DNA from: Nageia nagi
Lineage: Eukaryota > Pinophyta
Assembly: GCA_050084985.1 (NCBI GenBank)
Contig: JBITNC010000001.1
Span: forward strand, 51,336,001-51,400,000
DNA length: 64,000 nucleotides
Direction: 5' to 3'
In this document: positions 36,807 to 47,900 of the stretch, one piece after another
Layout of the letters: every line of letters begins with the position of its first letter
Position numbering within the stretch: the first letter of the stretch is position 1
Notes under the pieces: model-generated
What the model saw: the letters and a program-made list of their open reading frames with translations, nothing else
Database searches by the model: none
What the model was told of the DNA's origin: nothing
Program-made: the position numbers and the translations under genes

Positions 36807-37301
36807 TGAAGGAACTAATACTAACAATATAATTCCTAAACAACCAAGATATCTTGAAAGCTCATAATACATATCTAACAAACTCATAAGCAATCTCACA
36901 ACATAACACAAGATGTAAGTGGTTCCTCCAACTAGGAGTACATACATTAACTAAATCTTTACTTCAATAACAAATACAACTCTTTTACAATTCTCCTAAT
37001 CTCAACTCCTAAGCATTATCCTATAGCATGACTTTACTCCACAATTGGTGTAGAATCACAAAGAGGGAGACTTCTATTTATAGAACAAAATTCCTTTTTG
37101 AATCATTATCTTATCCAATGTACAAAAGAATGACATGCACATCCTTTTACCCAAGGGGCATGCTCATGACATAGAGTGTAGGACAAGTTACATTATCATA
37201 TTCACTTAAATAATTAAGGTATCAAATGATACCCTTAAGTATTGGTGAACTTACATAGAATATTATTACAAAGCCTTTAAAATAATGTATTATATGCTCC
37301 A
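36807..37301 (-). repeat. Copia B 3' LTR
   Basis: Matches 42285-42780. A minus-strand TATA box (CTATAAATAGAAG) lies near 37072-37085. Differences from the partner are roughly one in ten bases by eye. Confidence 0.9.
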
Positions 37302-37316
37302 ACACTCCCCCTTAAT
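37302..37316 (-). other. Copia B polypurine tract
   Basis: The minus strand reads ATTAAGGGGGAGTGT immediately before the LTR start TGGAGC. Confidence 0.85.
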
Positions 37317-38039
37317 GTAATGTTGGGACATAGAAAATAAAAGAGAAGAAGAAAAGAAAGTAAGAGAGTTCTCCAAATAGATACAATAGAGATGAGTACT
37401 TTTTACATATTTGTGAAGTAAGAAAGATCTAGTTTGAGATATTAATTTTTCAAATACAATCATTAACCTCAACTAATTTCAATGTACATGAATTAGTCAT
37501 CCAACTAAAAGTCATAAAGAATCTCCAAGAGCCTGTAGACTTATGGTAAGTAACCTGTAAACTCAAAAGAACCTGCAAGTCATACATAGCTCAAATAATA
37601 AGATTAGTTAGATGCAACATATTCATATCAAAAAGAATATATAAATCACACAAATGCCATCATGAACTAATCAATGGTGCACTATAAGTCATCACAAATA
37701 TGCCATGCCAAAAACTCATAGTCACTTATTGTATATAAAGCATGTATTGATTATCATTACAAAATAGAGCATGCACATATGAGTTCCTCATATATGGATA
37801 ACTTAATAGTGCCAAAAGACACATAAGAGTTCCTCACACATGGATAACTAAATAGTGCTAGATTGGCCAATAAAAATTTGTATAATAATTTCCTCATGCA
37901 AAGCAAACTTACCACAAAGGTGTATAACAAAATCAACACTATACAACATAAAATCCTTCTAAGGGTGAAGTTGTCATCATAAACATGAATTCAACATAAG
38001 AATTCAAACTTCACTCCCTCTTGAGGGCAACTTCACCAA

Positions 38040-39600
38040 CCTGATAGTATCCCTAAGCTTACAGAACTAAGCTTCTAGGAGGGGCTTGATGAACAAATCA
38101 ACAAAGTTTAAGGTGGATGGACTATACTCTAGGTGTATGATGCCATAAAGAACCTTCTTCCTAATAAAATAGGTATGAATTTTTACATGTTTTATTCTCT
38201 AATAGAACATAAGATTCTTAGCCAAAGAAATAGCTAACTGATTATCTGAAGAAATCAAATATGAGACACCTTGCTTAAACCTAATTTCTTTCAAAAGATA
38301 TCTTCAGCAAATGGCTTCCTAGGCTGCAACAGACATGGTACAGTATTTGGCTTCTATGATGGAAAGAAAAATAGTTGGTTTTTCTTGAAATCTCAAGAGA
38401 TAGCACCTAAAATAATGCTAAATACATACACAAAGGTTGACTTCCTATCATCTCTATCTCCTCCATAGTTAGAATTTGAGAATCCAAAGAGAACATATGA
38501 GGGCAACTTAGAATACTTGAGAGCAAGATCTTTAGTACCTTAAGATTTTTTTAATAGCATTGAGGTACTCAACATAAAGTTTTTGCATGAATTGTGCTAT
38601 TAGATTCACTATAAAGGCAATATGTAGCTTGGATATAGTCAAATACAAAATACTACTAATTAATTAATTGTTAGCTATAGTATTAGCTAAATAAGTGTTA
38701 GAACTCAGAGAGACAGTGATTTTAGAAGAGATTGGGATTGCAGCATATCTACACTCTTCCATTCCAAACTTTTGCAAGATTACTGATATATACTTAGATT
38801 AACTAAGATAAGTACAATCTTTGTATTGATACACTTGCATTCCAACATAGTAGTGCAAGAGACCAAAACCAATCATTTAAAACATTTTTTTAAGTTTGAA
38901 TATGCACTCTTGAATGATTTCATCATTATTCCTAGTTATTAGAAGATCATTCACATAAAGGAGAATCAAGATCACAACTTTTCTTTGATTAAGTACATAT
39001 AGATCAAATTTTGAAAAGCACTTGAAGAATCCAATATCTACAAAGTACCTTAAAATCTTCTTATACCAAGCTCTAGGTGTTTACTTAAGTCCATACAATG
39101 ACTTCTTTAACTTGTACACAAAGGACTCTTTTCCTTCTGTACTAAACCCTTCTAGTTGATTCATAAAGATTTCCATATCTAAGTCACCATTGAAAAATAC
39201 ACTCTTGATGTCAAGTTAAAAAACTTTCCATCCTTAAGCTACAGAAAGAGTAAGGATAATTCTCACAGTAGGCATCTTTGCCATGGGAGCAAAGGTTTTT
39301 TTATAATCTACATCGTATTCCTAAGCAAAACCTTTAGCTAATAACCTTACCTTATATTTCTCAATATCTCCAATAGAATTGAACTTGACCTTATAAATCC
39401 ACTTATTACTAATCACATTCTTCTAATTGGGATAAGAAACCAAATTCCAAGTTTTAATTTTCATAAGCACCTCATACTCTACTTTCATGGCTTCCATCCA
39501 GTACTTGTGCTTTGAAGCTTCTTTTAAGGTTAAAGGCTCATGCTTATTATCAATCTTGGCAAATAAAGATTTGTTTAAGGTCATGCTCCTTGTTACCCTT
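38040..39600 (-). pseudogene. Copia B reverse transcriptase and RNase H pseudogene
   Basis: On the minus strand from about 39520: WMEAMKVEYE, NKWIYKVKFNSIGDIEKYKV, FAPMAKMPTVRIILTL, FQLDIKSVFFNGDL, FVYKLKKSLYGLK, then LLYVNDLLI where YVDD is expected (about 38945-38960). The second catalytic Asp has therefore become Asn. RNase H follows with degraded QEKPTIFLS and the EAKYCTMSVAA stretch, then NLMFYQRIKHVKIHTYFIR near 38180. Many stops are present. Confidence 0.87.
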
Positions 39601-39650
39601 AATGTTGAAGAATTTTATTTTTAAGATGACTTATCTACATTAATATCTAA

Positions 39651-40620
39651 CTAGCTAGGTGCAATTAAAGAGTCCTCTGAATAATCAACATCTTCATTAG
39701 AAGTAGATTCTTTAGGAAATTCATTGAACTTCACATGCCTTGAAATAAACATAGCTTTATAGGATGGAAAGTAGAGCTTGTAACCTATATACTGACTATC
39801 ATATCCCATAAAGATGTATTTTTTAGCTCTTTTGTTCAACTTTTTTTCTTTTCAAAAACAATATAGGAGAATGCTTCATAAAAAAACACCCTAAGGTAAG
39901 AAATGTTAGGTTTTCTTCCTAACTATGCTTCAAAAGGAGTTTTACTTTGAATAGCTTTTATGGAACACCTATTCAAGGTGTAAATAGTAGTGCTCATAGC
40001 TTCACCTTATAAGAAATAAGGAAGATTACCCAACATGCATCTATCCATCTTCATAATTATTATATTTTTTCTTTTGGTAACACCATTCTACTGAGGAGTG
40101 TAAGGAATTATAAATTGCCTCTTGATTCCATACTTAGCACAATAGTCATTGAACTCATTGTTGTTATATTCTATCCTATTATCTAGTCTCAACATCTTGA
40201 TTTTAAGGTTAGATTGATTCTCAACAAAGGCCTTAAAAAATTTAAAACTCTCAAAGATTTGATCCTTTTGCTCAAGTAGATACCCAAAGGTCATTCTACT
40301 AAAGTCATCAATGAAGGTCAAGATGTAATATTCTCCTCCAAGTGACTTAGTTTGAAATGGATCCATCAAATCTAAATGCATAAGTTGAAGAGGTTGAGAT
40401 GCTCTAGTTGCTTTATCTTTTTCAAACTTTTGTCTATGCATCTTGCCAAACAATGCACTTCTTGCATAAGCCAATCGAAGGAGAAATTAAAGGCAAACCT
40501 TCCAAAAGTTCTTGGTATTTTATGATTTGAATACTCTTGTGGTTAAAGTATCCTAAATGATGGTGCTAAAGATTGCCTCTAGAACACACACTAAAGCAAA
40601 ACACATCTTTGATAGAACTT
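39651..40620 (-). pseudogene. Copia B integrase pseudogene
   Basis: The pre-integrase zinc region is degraded (about 40600-40450: LLEGLPLISPS, CKKCIVW). The core is open at 40474-40088: LQLMHLDLMDPFQTKSLGG (first Asp), FIDDFSRMTFGYLL and LRLDNRIEYNNNEF (second Asp). It ends at IPYTPQ before the Glu block, which lies beyond a stop (TAG, where a Gln is expected). A later frame (39839-39651) gives KKYIFMGYDSQYIGYKLYFP, the C-terminal region that precedes RT. Confidence 0.88.
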
Positions 40621-40899
40621 GATACACAATGTAGAGGTTATCTTTCATATATCCTTTAACCAAAGTGGCATGTCCTTTCTTAATGCACTAGGATTGCGAG
40701 TCAAACTCAAAATATTACCTTTTTCTAGAAACTTGGATTACAAAAAGAAGGTTCATCCTTAACTTAGGAACATAAAAAATATTTTTAAGAACCTTTTCTT
40801 GAATCAACACACTCCAAATTTTTTAGAATTCAAAGGTAGAGTTATCACCTATCACAACCATATCTTTTCTATATATATATATTTGCCACATTCTCTAAA

Positions 40900-42269
40900 A
40901 AAGAAAAAAGAGCTTTTAATAGTAATGATGTATGTTTAACCATATACTTACTCTAAAGTAATGCAAGTATACACATCATGACAATGCTTTAAATTTGGAG
41001 TAAAATGCCTATCAAGGGAAGGAGTATATGTTTGTACAAGAAATTAATGCCACTAGTTGCATTAAATAGAAAATGGTGGCTTGCAAGAAATACCAAAAAA
41101 TAAAATGTCTTCCCAAAAAAAAGAGTATACATTTACTTCTAAGTGCAAGGCTTGCAAGCAACAACAAAAAAAAAAACTTGAATGCACCAACCAAAAATAA
41201 ATGAGAGCTATGCCTAAGAATAAGGAAGAGAACAAAGTAAAGATAAAAAAAGGAGAGGAGAGGTTGAGAGAGGTGCCTATGGAGGGAGAGCCATGTGTAG
41301 GAGGAATTGGGAGAAACATCCACATAGGAAGAGCTATACAAGAGGACTCATGTAGTAGGAGCTAAGTGAATTGGCCAAGTGAAGGAGATGGAGAGGAACA
41401 AGGGGTTGAGGCTACATAGGAGAAGAGAGGTGCAATAGAAACCATGAGTGGCACCAATGGAGGGATTCGATCAAGGAAAGGGTGGTAGGCCACATTAGGT
41501 AGTAGAGTTCACAAGGCAGAGGTTGTAGAGGGTAGTAGGTTGCAAGGTAGCAGAGGTCAAGTCACCATATTGATGACACCCACCATGTGTATGACACCCC
41601 TAAATCAGCTAACATTTGGTCTCAATGTCCCCTTCTTTTTCATTTTTTTGAGTGTAGTAGTTTGATCAAAGCAAAAAATGCAAATTTTGTATTAAAAAAA
41701 TGCTTTTTTGTATTAACAAAAAAATGTTTTTTTGTATTAACAAAAAAATGCTTTTCTTATTTTTTTTAGTATTTATAAAATCATATCTTTCTTATATTTT
41801 ATTGAGAAGTAACAAAAAAATATGTATAATAACCCTTAAAAAAAACCTTTTAATATAAAAGATTATAGAACTTAGTGAGTAATTTTAAAAATTGCAAGTA
41901 ACAAAAAATAAAATATTAGTATAAACAAATGAATTGCATCATTTTGCTAGTTCTAAAAATGTCAAAAAAATTAACTAGCATTTAGCACAAAATAGGTCAG
42001 TGTTAATATTACACAAATTTTGTATACTAACCTTTTATAAAATAGCAATTTTGGAAAAAAATTGCAAGTAACTAAGGGGTTAGTATAAAAAATTTGCTAG
42101 TCATATTTTGCTTAAAAAATAGAATAACACATAATAAGTAATATCTTAGTAGCAAAATTCAATAATAAAAAGGATGTTTATACCTTCATAATACTTTTAC
42201 CACAACAAGGATGTAGATAGAATTCCAAGGTGAAGTGTCTTCGAGAGTGTGAAGAGGAGCCTCTAAGGT
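40900..42269 (-). other. Copia B leader and missing gag region
   Basis: Where gag is expected there is no readable capsid or knuckle. Instead there is a plus-strand purine-rich block (about 41200-41560, many GGAG/GAGAG) and AT-rich sequence. A tandem of about 28 bp (TATTAACAAAAAAATGxTTT) lies at 41690-41760. The gag may have been deleted or replaced. Confidence 0.5.
41690..41762. repeat. 28-bp tandem repeat
   Basis: TGTATTAACAAAAAAATG-like units repeat about three times. Confidence 0.7.
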
Positions 42270-42281
42270 GCTTTGATACCA
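42270..42281 (-). other. Copia B primer-binding site
   Basis: The minus strand reads TGGTATCAAAGC, one base different from the initiator tRNA-Met site, three bases inside the LTR. Confidence 0.85.
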
Positions 42282-42284
42282 AAT

Positions 42285-42780
42285 TGGAGGAACTAATACT
42301 AACAATATAATTCCTAAACAACTAAGATCTCTCGAAAGCTCACAATACACATCTAACAAACTCACAAAGCAATCTCACAACATAACACAAGATGTAAGTG
42401 GTTCCTCCAACTAGGAGTACACCTACTAACTAGATCTTTACTTCAATCACAAATACAACTCTCTTATGATCCTCCTAATCTCAACTCCTAAGCATTATCC
42501 TATAGAATAACTTTACTCCATAATTGGTGTAGAATCACAAAGAGATAGCCTTCTATTTATAGGCCAAAATCTCTCTTTGGATCACTCTTTTATTTAATCT
42601 ACAAAAGCATGACATGCACATCCTTTTACCCAAGGGGCATGCTCATGACATGGAGTGTAGGATAAGTTACATAATCATATTTATTTAAATACTTAAGGTA
42701 TCAAATGATACCCTTAAGTATTAGTGAACTTACATAGAATATTATTACAAAGCCTTTACAATAATGCATTATACATTCCA
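42285..42780 (-). repeat. Copia B 5' LTR
   Basis: Matches 36807-37301. A minus-strand TATA box (CCTATAAATAGAAG) lies near 42548-42562. Confidence 0.9.
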
Positions 42781-43125
42781 ATCCTTTGAGTAATTGATAA
42801 TTTCCCTTCTAAATATGTCATCTTGTACACTTTCAATATTTTGGCCCTCATCCATGTTGGTGCATGAATATGATGTATAATGGTCATAAGTAGATGCTTA
42901 TTTTCCATGCAAATAAAAAATATTATATGTCCTATCAAATCCATGCCAAAAAAAGTGCTCACAAATCTCCTCAAAATCAAGAGCTTCCATATTTTGGCAC
43001 CTTTGATATGGAAAACTAATTCTATTGGGATCTATTAAATTATTTTTTACAATTGTAATGAATTCATAAACCCCACAAAATATTCCTCACTATTTATAGC
43101 TATGTGCAACCATGCTTTGTCCATA
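42781..43125 (-). pseudogene. CACTA transposase N-terminal part
   Basis: From the ATG at 43125 the minus strand reads MDKAWLHIAINSEEYFVGF, then, in another frame, EEICEHFFWHGFDRTYNIFY followed by LHGK. This is the Transposase-associated domain that opens CACTA transposases (MDxxWM then HLLxxGFxxxYxxWxxHGE). It runs to DDIFRREIINYSKD at the edge of copia B, and the rest of the protein resumes beyond the insertion at 36806. Confidence 0.75.
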
Positions 43126-43359
43126 ATGCTTAACAAAAAATCTCCTTAAAACTAGATACAACATAGATAAAGGTGAAAGTTAAACTTGATCAATTCTAAA
43201 ACAAACAACTTCATTTCTACATAAAAGCATGTCTCTATTAGGTGATTAAAAATACAAAATTAAAGGAGTACATTATTTACCAAATAAAGGTATTGAAATA
43301 TTAAACTATTTAATCTAATGAAGCATCTTGATTCATGTGCTCTTGGTTACCATGACTTG

Positions 43360-44187
43360 CTTTGCATTATGCAAATAGTTTCATGGTATGTAATGATTGT
43401 AGGATACACATAAAATGGATTTTTTGAAAATGTAGCTAACCCTAAATTATCTAATTCATGATGTTTTGAACAAGTTATCCTAGGGGGAATACATCCAACC
43501 TTTATATTTTCTTGTACTTATTGTGGAGGTAAGATAACATCGCATTTAATTTATGGATTGAACAATGAAACATTTTGTGTGTTACTTCATTGCCTGGCCT
43601 ATATCATAATAGTTTCATGAGTTGCAATGATTGTAAGGTATGAAAAAAATAGATTTTCTAAAATAGACCCATATATATATATATGCAAAATATAAAAAAA
43701 TACATAAAGCCTATGAGTATGAGCATAATTGTGTAATGATTCATCTTAAGAATAATGCAATAAAATTCACTCATGCTATTAAAGTATTACAACCATGTTT
43801 TTACCAACTTACCAATTTTGAATTGATTTTTGACACTTTCTTAAAGTATCTAGTGTTTCATGATGTACTCAATTTTACACTTGATAAATTCATCTGCTTA
43901 AAAGTCTCTATAATCTTTTGATTTGTGCTTATCCTCTAATTGTAGGATTATTTATTATACATGAATTATTAACATACTTAGTCATGTAGGCTATCTTGAG
44001 GGAGCTTTAAACCTCACTACCAAAATACCCATAAACCTTGAATTGGGTGTGACCATGTATGTACCTGGTGCTTATAAATCAAATGTTGTGGCTCATGCAA
44101 GATATCTTAAGAATCACCTACCAGACATAGTATAAAGTACTTTGCTTCATCTATGCCTATGTATATAGGGAAAAATCATATCATACT
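43360..44187 (+). pseudogene. PPR-derived array, part left of the Tat-like element
   Basis: Frames give MQIVSWYVMIVGYT (about 43375, from the motif VVSWTAMIAGYA), a second copy near 43600, and an E-domain stretch. The latter reads HYT*IIDILGHVGYLEGALN at about 43955-44015 (family form HYTCMVDLLGRAGYLEEAL), then TKIPINLELGV and an ACKS-like block. The motif order (PPR then E) and wording match plant PLS-class PPR proteins. The array stops at the left edge of the Tat-like element and resumes at 56643. Confidence 0.8.
44183..44187. other. Target-site duplication, left copy
   Basis: ATACT matches 56643-56647 at the far end. A paralogous PPR-array copy at 57975-58045 shows the same flanks joined without the insertion. 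Confidence 0.75.
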
Positions 44188-44304
44188 TGTATATCCATAC
44201 ATAATAAATCCTTTATTAGAGCCCCGGTGTACTTTACTTACAACTATGAGTTCATTTTAAAATCTTCGGAAGTTTTCTGGAATAAATAAAGCGGGCCGGA
44301 TAAA

Positions 44305-44790
44305 ATGATGACATCATGGAAGAAAAAATAGTCACGTCTTGGTAAAGACTGGGTTTTGGAGATGATGAGGTCAGCAAGGGGTGCTTAAAAGGCTCGAAGT
44401 TAGTGAATAAAGTGTTCCAGAATAAAATAATGACATCATAGAGGATCAGATAGTCACATTTTGGTAAAGACCAGGTTTTGGAGATGATGAGGTCAGCAAA
44501 GGGTGCTTGAAAGGCTCAGAGTTAGTGAATAAAGCGTTCCAAAATAAAAGAATGATGCCAAGGAAGATAAAATAGTCACATCTTGGTAAAGATTGGGTTC
44601 CGGAGATGATGAGATCAGCAAGGAATTTTTGAAAAGCCAGAGTCTGTGAATAAATTTTTTCGAAATAAAAATGATGACATCACAAAGAAAGGATAATTGT
44701 AGTTTTGGAAGGCGTTACCTTCCATGACATTCTCAATTTTGTAACTGTCAGACAAATGGCATGCATGTATGATGATAGTTAGAAGTGGCC
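44305..44790 (+). repeat. 122-bp tandem array in LTR U3
   Basis: TGACATCA or its variant occurs at 44309, 44431, 44553 (TGATGCCA) and 44675, exactly 122 bases apart. Each unit continues with TAGTCACATCTTGGTAAAGA, GAGATGATGAGGTCAGCAAG and TTAGTGAATAAAG blocks. Three full units and a partial fourth are present. The 3' LTR keeps the same phase (55554, 55676, 55798, 55920). Confidence 0.92.
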
Positions 44791-44852
44791 AGAATCTTGA
44801 GGCCATTTTGTAAACCATTCTATTTTCATTTTCTTGTAACTGTTATTTCTTT

Positions 44853-44866
44853 AGTATAAGTATATG
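44853..44866 (+). promoter_or_regulatory. TATA-like motif of the Tat-like LTR
   Basis: AGTATAAGTATATG lies downstream of the U3 array, with an A-rich then G-rich stretch after it. It is a plausible core promoter; no transcript evidence exists. Confidence 0.5.
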
Positions 44867-45408
44867 AAAATAAAGGGGAAAAGGGGTCGAAAGCCCTAGT
44901 ATTGCTCTTTACATTTGTTCTCGAAGACTTGTAGTTTTTATCAGTAATATGATACCATCTTGACCTTTCTTATCTAACACTTGTAGTTGTCATTCTTAAT
45001 TTGGTTACATCGTGGCAGCTTGGCTTGTTTCCTGAATGATAATTGTGAGCTGCTAGTATAACTGTGTCTGCTACATGGTAGAGTAAAGCTGGGAAACTAT
45101 TAGAGAGTGAGAGCTTGTACCGTAGCTGCTACACTAGATTCAAACCAAGGTTTCATACACTATGAAAGCCCGTGCTAAACTAGTGATTCACCTTTGCTTT
45201 CTCTTTTGTTACCCTAAGCCTGTTTGCTTAAATTCCTTGCACTCTACTCCTTTTTATTTTCTTTCCTGTTACTTTTCCTACACCTAATGTATAAGGAACC
45301 GACCTTCTCCGGAGATCAGACTGTCACCATAGTCTGTTCTTGATTTACTTTGGTTAAGATTGTTCATGGTGTATATATTACATAATCTTAATCAATAGTA
45401 TTTCTTTT

Positions 45409-45426
45409 TGGCACGCCCGGTGGGAC
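45409..45426 (+). other. Tat-like element primer-binding site
   Basis: TGGCACGCCCGGTGGGAC lies 11 bases after the LTR. It starts with the TGG required to pair with tRNA CCA. I could not name the tRNA. Confidence 0.7.
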
Positions 45427-45545
45427 ACGAAGAAACTTATTAGTGACTCTATTGAAGCACTATCTATAGTATGTATTAAAGCAGCTTGTTTGTAAATATC
45501 ATATGTGCTTTTGAACCTTGTATTTTCTTTTGCAACCTATAGTTT

Positions 45546-46949
45546 ATGTGGACTAGATCTAAAACTAGACCAACAAAAGAAGCATTGGATTTTAGAACGT
45601 TGGATGCTCCTAAGAGAAAGACCCTGATCAAGTCCAAATCTCTGAATAGTATTAGCACCCTAAAATCCTTTACCAAGCCAGAACCATCTGATCTTCATAC
45701 TAGAAATACCTCTCTTAAAATGGCTAATCTAGTTCAGAATATTTATTTGGAATGGGACAATGGGGTACCAATAGCCTTGGCAGTGTTGCATGACATCCCA
45801 ACGAATGTTTTCAAAACCCTTTCGGAGTTTGATGCAACTACAGAGAAAACAACTTATGAGCATTGTGTTGATGTAGCTGAACTAGCTAAGATTCATAATA
45901 TCCAACATGAAGATGTCATGGTGAGATTACTAGCTCAGTCTTTCAAAGGAAAGGTCGTAGATTGGTACAGGGGCCTTCCTAATGGATCTATAACCACTTG
46001 GGCTCAACTGGCAGAGCCCTTTATCTTGGAATTTAATGAATTAGGAGATCCTTTTTCTTTGTTAACACAATTCACTTCAATCAAAAGATATGAGCAAGAG
46101 AATATCCCAAATTTCAACATTAGATTCCAAAAAACTTGGATGAGAGTACCCATGCTAGTCAAGCCTCAGTAATTTCAAGCCCTAATGTATTACCTGAGAG
46201 CCTTTCCTCCAGATCTCTCTCTGCAAATCCAAAATTCTAGAGTAAATACTTTCCCTGAGGTCTATAGATAAGCAGTGTATGCTGAATCCTATCTTATTGT
46301 AGTTGGAAAATTGCCAAGTCGCATGCCAATGCCTTATTTTCCAATAACTACCCAACAGCAGATTTTGAGACCTCAAGCATTTAGTTTGGCTCCACCTCTG
46401 GCCAGTATCCTCACCCCTATTCAATAGTGGCCATCAACCTTGCTAGTCCCTAGAGCTCCCTTGGCTTTACCAACCCCTTATCAGCCTAATATGAATCAAG
46501 GGGTAGCTTCATCGATGGAGATTCAGGAACTCTGAAACTTGTGTAGAAATATGGCAAACTAGATTACCATTCTAAGTAGACAAAACAATGCAAGAAGATA
46601 TCCTTATCCTGCTATAGAAGAAGCTCAGCATGTGTTAAATGAGGATGTAGGCCAAGCTTCCTCTTTCAGGTCAGCCACTGGTTTGTGTTTGGCCTGCAAT
46701 GATGCTCATGAACAAACCACATGCCCTATTTATCAGTACCAAGAGTATCTATCAAGAAGTGGGGGTATTCCTCCACCCGGTGTAGCTGATGACATGAACC
46801 AAGATGTGAACCTGATGAATTTTGTACCGATGGATATAGGAGTTTTTGCTATTGAAACAAGATCAGGGAAAAGACCCCTAGTCTCTAGCATTCTGAAAAG
46901 AAAAGTTGAACCCCAAAAGAGTTTCGGAGCAGTGTTTCCTAAAAGGTAA
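45546..46949 (+). pseudogene. Tat-like gag (start of the gag-pol frame)
   Basis: ATG at 45546. After a basic N terminus comes a capsid domain with FKTLSEFDATTEK, YEHCVDVAELAKIHN and FKGKVVDWYRGLPNGSITTW (about residues 130-165), then FNIRFQKTWMRV. These are Ty3 Retrotrans_gag features (VDWYRGLP, W-x-F). A zinc knuckle CLACNDAHEQTTC (about 46686-46724) has C-x2-C-x3-H-x4-C spacing. Stops at 46170 (TAA), 46269 (TAA), 46425 (TAG), 46533 (TGA) and 46947 (TAA) interrupt it. The frame is unchanged into pol, so gag-pol was one fused polyprotein. Confidence 0.9.
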
Positions 46950-47900
46950 GATGCAGTTCCTAATTCTAAAGAAAAGATCCCAGAAAAGGAAATGGTTTCC
47001 CAAAAATTCCCATTTCCAAAAACCAAACCAATGCCTAAAGCCAGTGATTAGAATCTCTAGAGGTTAAGGTTCCCTTCACTTACCAAGCACCAGAGAAAAG
47101 ATGATACTCTACAGCTTCATAAAAAATTTACTGATAGATTCAGAAACAAAATTGGTGAACCTTCAACTATCCCAGAGTTCAACATTATGGCAGAGCTAAA
47201 GAGAACTCTAGCAAGAGTGTCCTTGTTTGAAGCTCTAAAAATTCCTGGACAAATTGATTTACTGAAAACATCTCTTATAGCATTGAATGAAGGAATAGAA
47301 AGAGTGCTTAATCTTTTTGAAACATCGAAATATCTGGGGATGGGAAAGAACAAACCTCCAGCTTTTTACATGACTCTAGAAATTGAGGGATATGTATTCC
47401 ATAATTTTTTGGTTGATTCTGGTGCAGCTACTACTGTGATGCCTAAAGTAGTGTGCGATGTGATGGGGTTGCCTATGACAAGAACATCCATCGGAGTATT
47501 ACAACTAGATTCCACACCTGTCAAAATAGTAGGAGTAATCAAGGATGTAGTCTTGAAAATACATAAGTGTCCCTCTGTAATTATTATTCAGGAAGTTGTA
47601 GTTATTGAGCTTCCCCCTTTGTTCAGGCTATGTCTATCTAGAGAGTTTACAACTAAGATAGGGGGTTATCTAGCAATGGACTACACTCATTATTTGATCC
47701 CTTGTGGGAATAAGAGGGTAAGACTGAATAATGAGGAAATTTTTGAGTTTCATGTAGAGAAAAAGGAGGAGGTTTGCGCAATCTTTGGTGAATTGGAAGA
47801 ATCAGATGAATTGCTGGAAGAGCTGCAAACTGAAGACCCTTGTAGTATGAGTATGCTCAACACCATCTACGACGTGGAGTTTGGAAATTATTGTTTAATA
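46950..47900 (+). pseudogene. Tat-like protease
   Basis: Same frame as gag. The active-site block FLVDSGAATTVM (Asp codon at about 47415) is intact, followed by VVCDVMGLP and IGVLQLDSTPVKIVGVIKDV, a normal retropepsin order. It is preceded by a helical linker with FNIMAELKRTLARVSLFEAL, a common pre-protease block in Tat and Athila elements (from memory). Two TAG stops lie before it, near 47049 and 47058; the protease itself is open. Confidence 0.9.

Larger units (their letters stand above)
36807..42780 (-). mobile_element. Ty1/copia retrotransposon B, inserted in CACTA
   Basis: LTRs of 495 and 496 bp with matching ends (minus strand TGGA...CCA/TCA), a primer-binding site at the right and a polypurine tract at the left. 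Integrase, RT and RNase H are in copia order on the minus strand. The gag region holds no recognisable Gag. No clean 5-bp target duplication is visible (left flank CTTTA; CTTTG lies three bases outside the right end). Confidence 0.9.
33480..43125 (-). mobile_element. CACTA (En/Spm) transposon remnant, split by copia B
   Basis: Transposase N-terminal sequence lies at 43125-42781 and the rest of the protein at 36806-33480 on the minus strand. Copia B sits precisely between them. I did not find the CACTA terminal inverted repeats, so the true ends are unknown and these bounds only enclose coding sequence. Confidence 0.75.
44188..45397 (+). repeat. Tat-like element 5' LTR (1210 bp)
   Basis: Begins TGTATATCC and ends TCAATA. 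The 3' LTR at 55433-56642 has the same length. The end lacks the standard CA, probably through mutation. It holds a 122-bp tandem array and a TATA-like motif. Confidence 0.93.

Noticed and set aside
41012-41341. Hydrophobic minus-strand frames resembling membrane segments
   Set aside because: Two overlapping frames over a purine-rich block give Phe/Leu/Ser-rich sequence by composition; no family signature.
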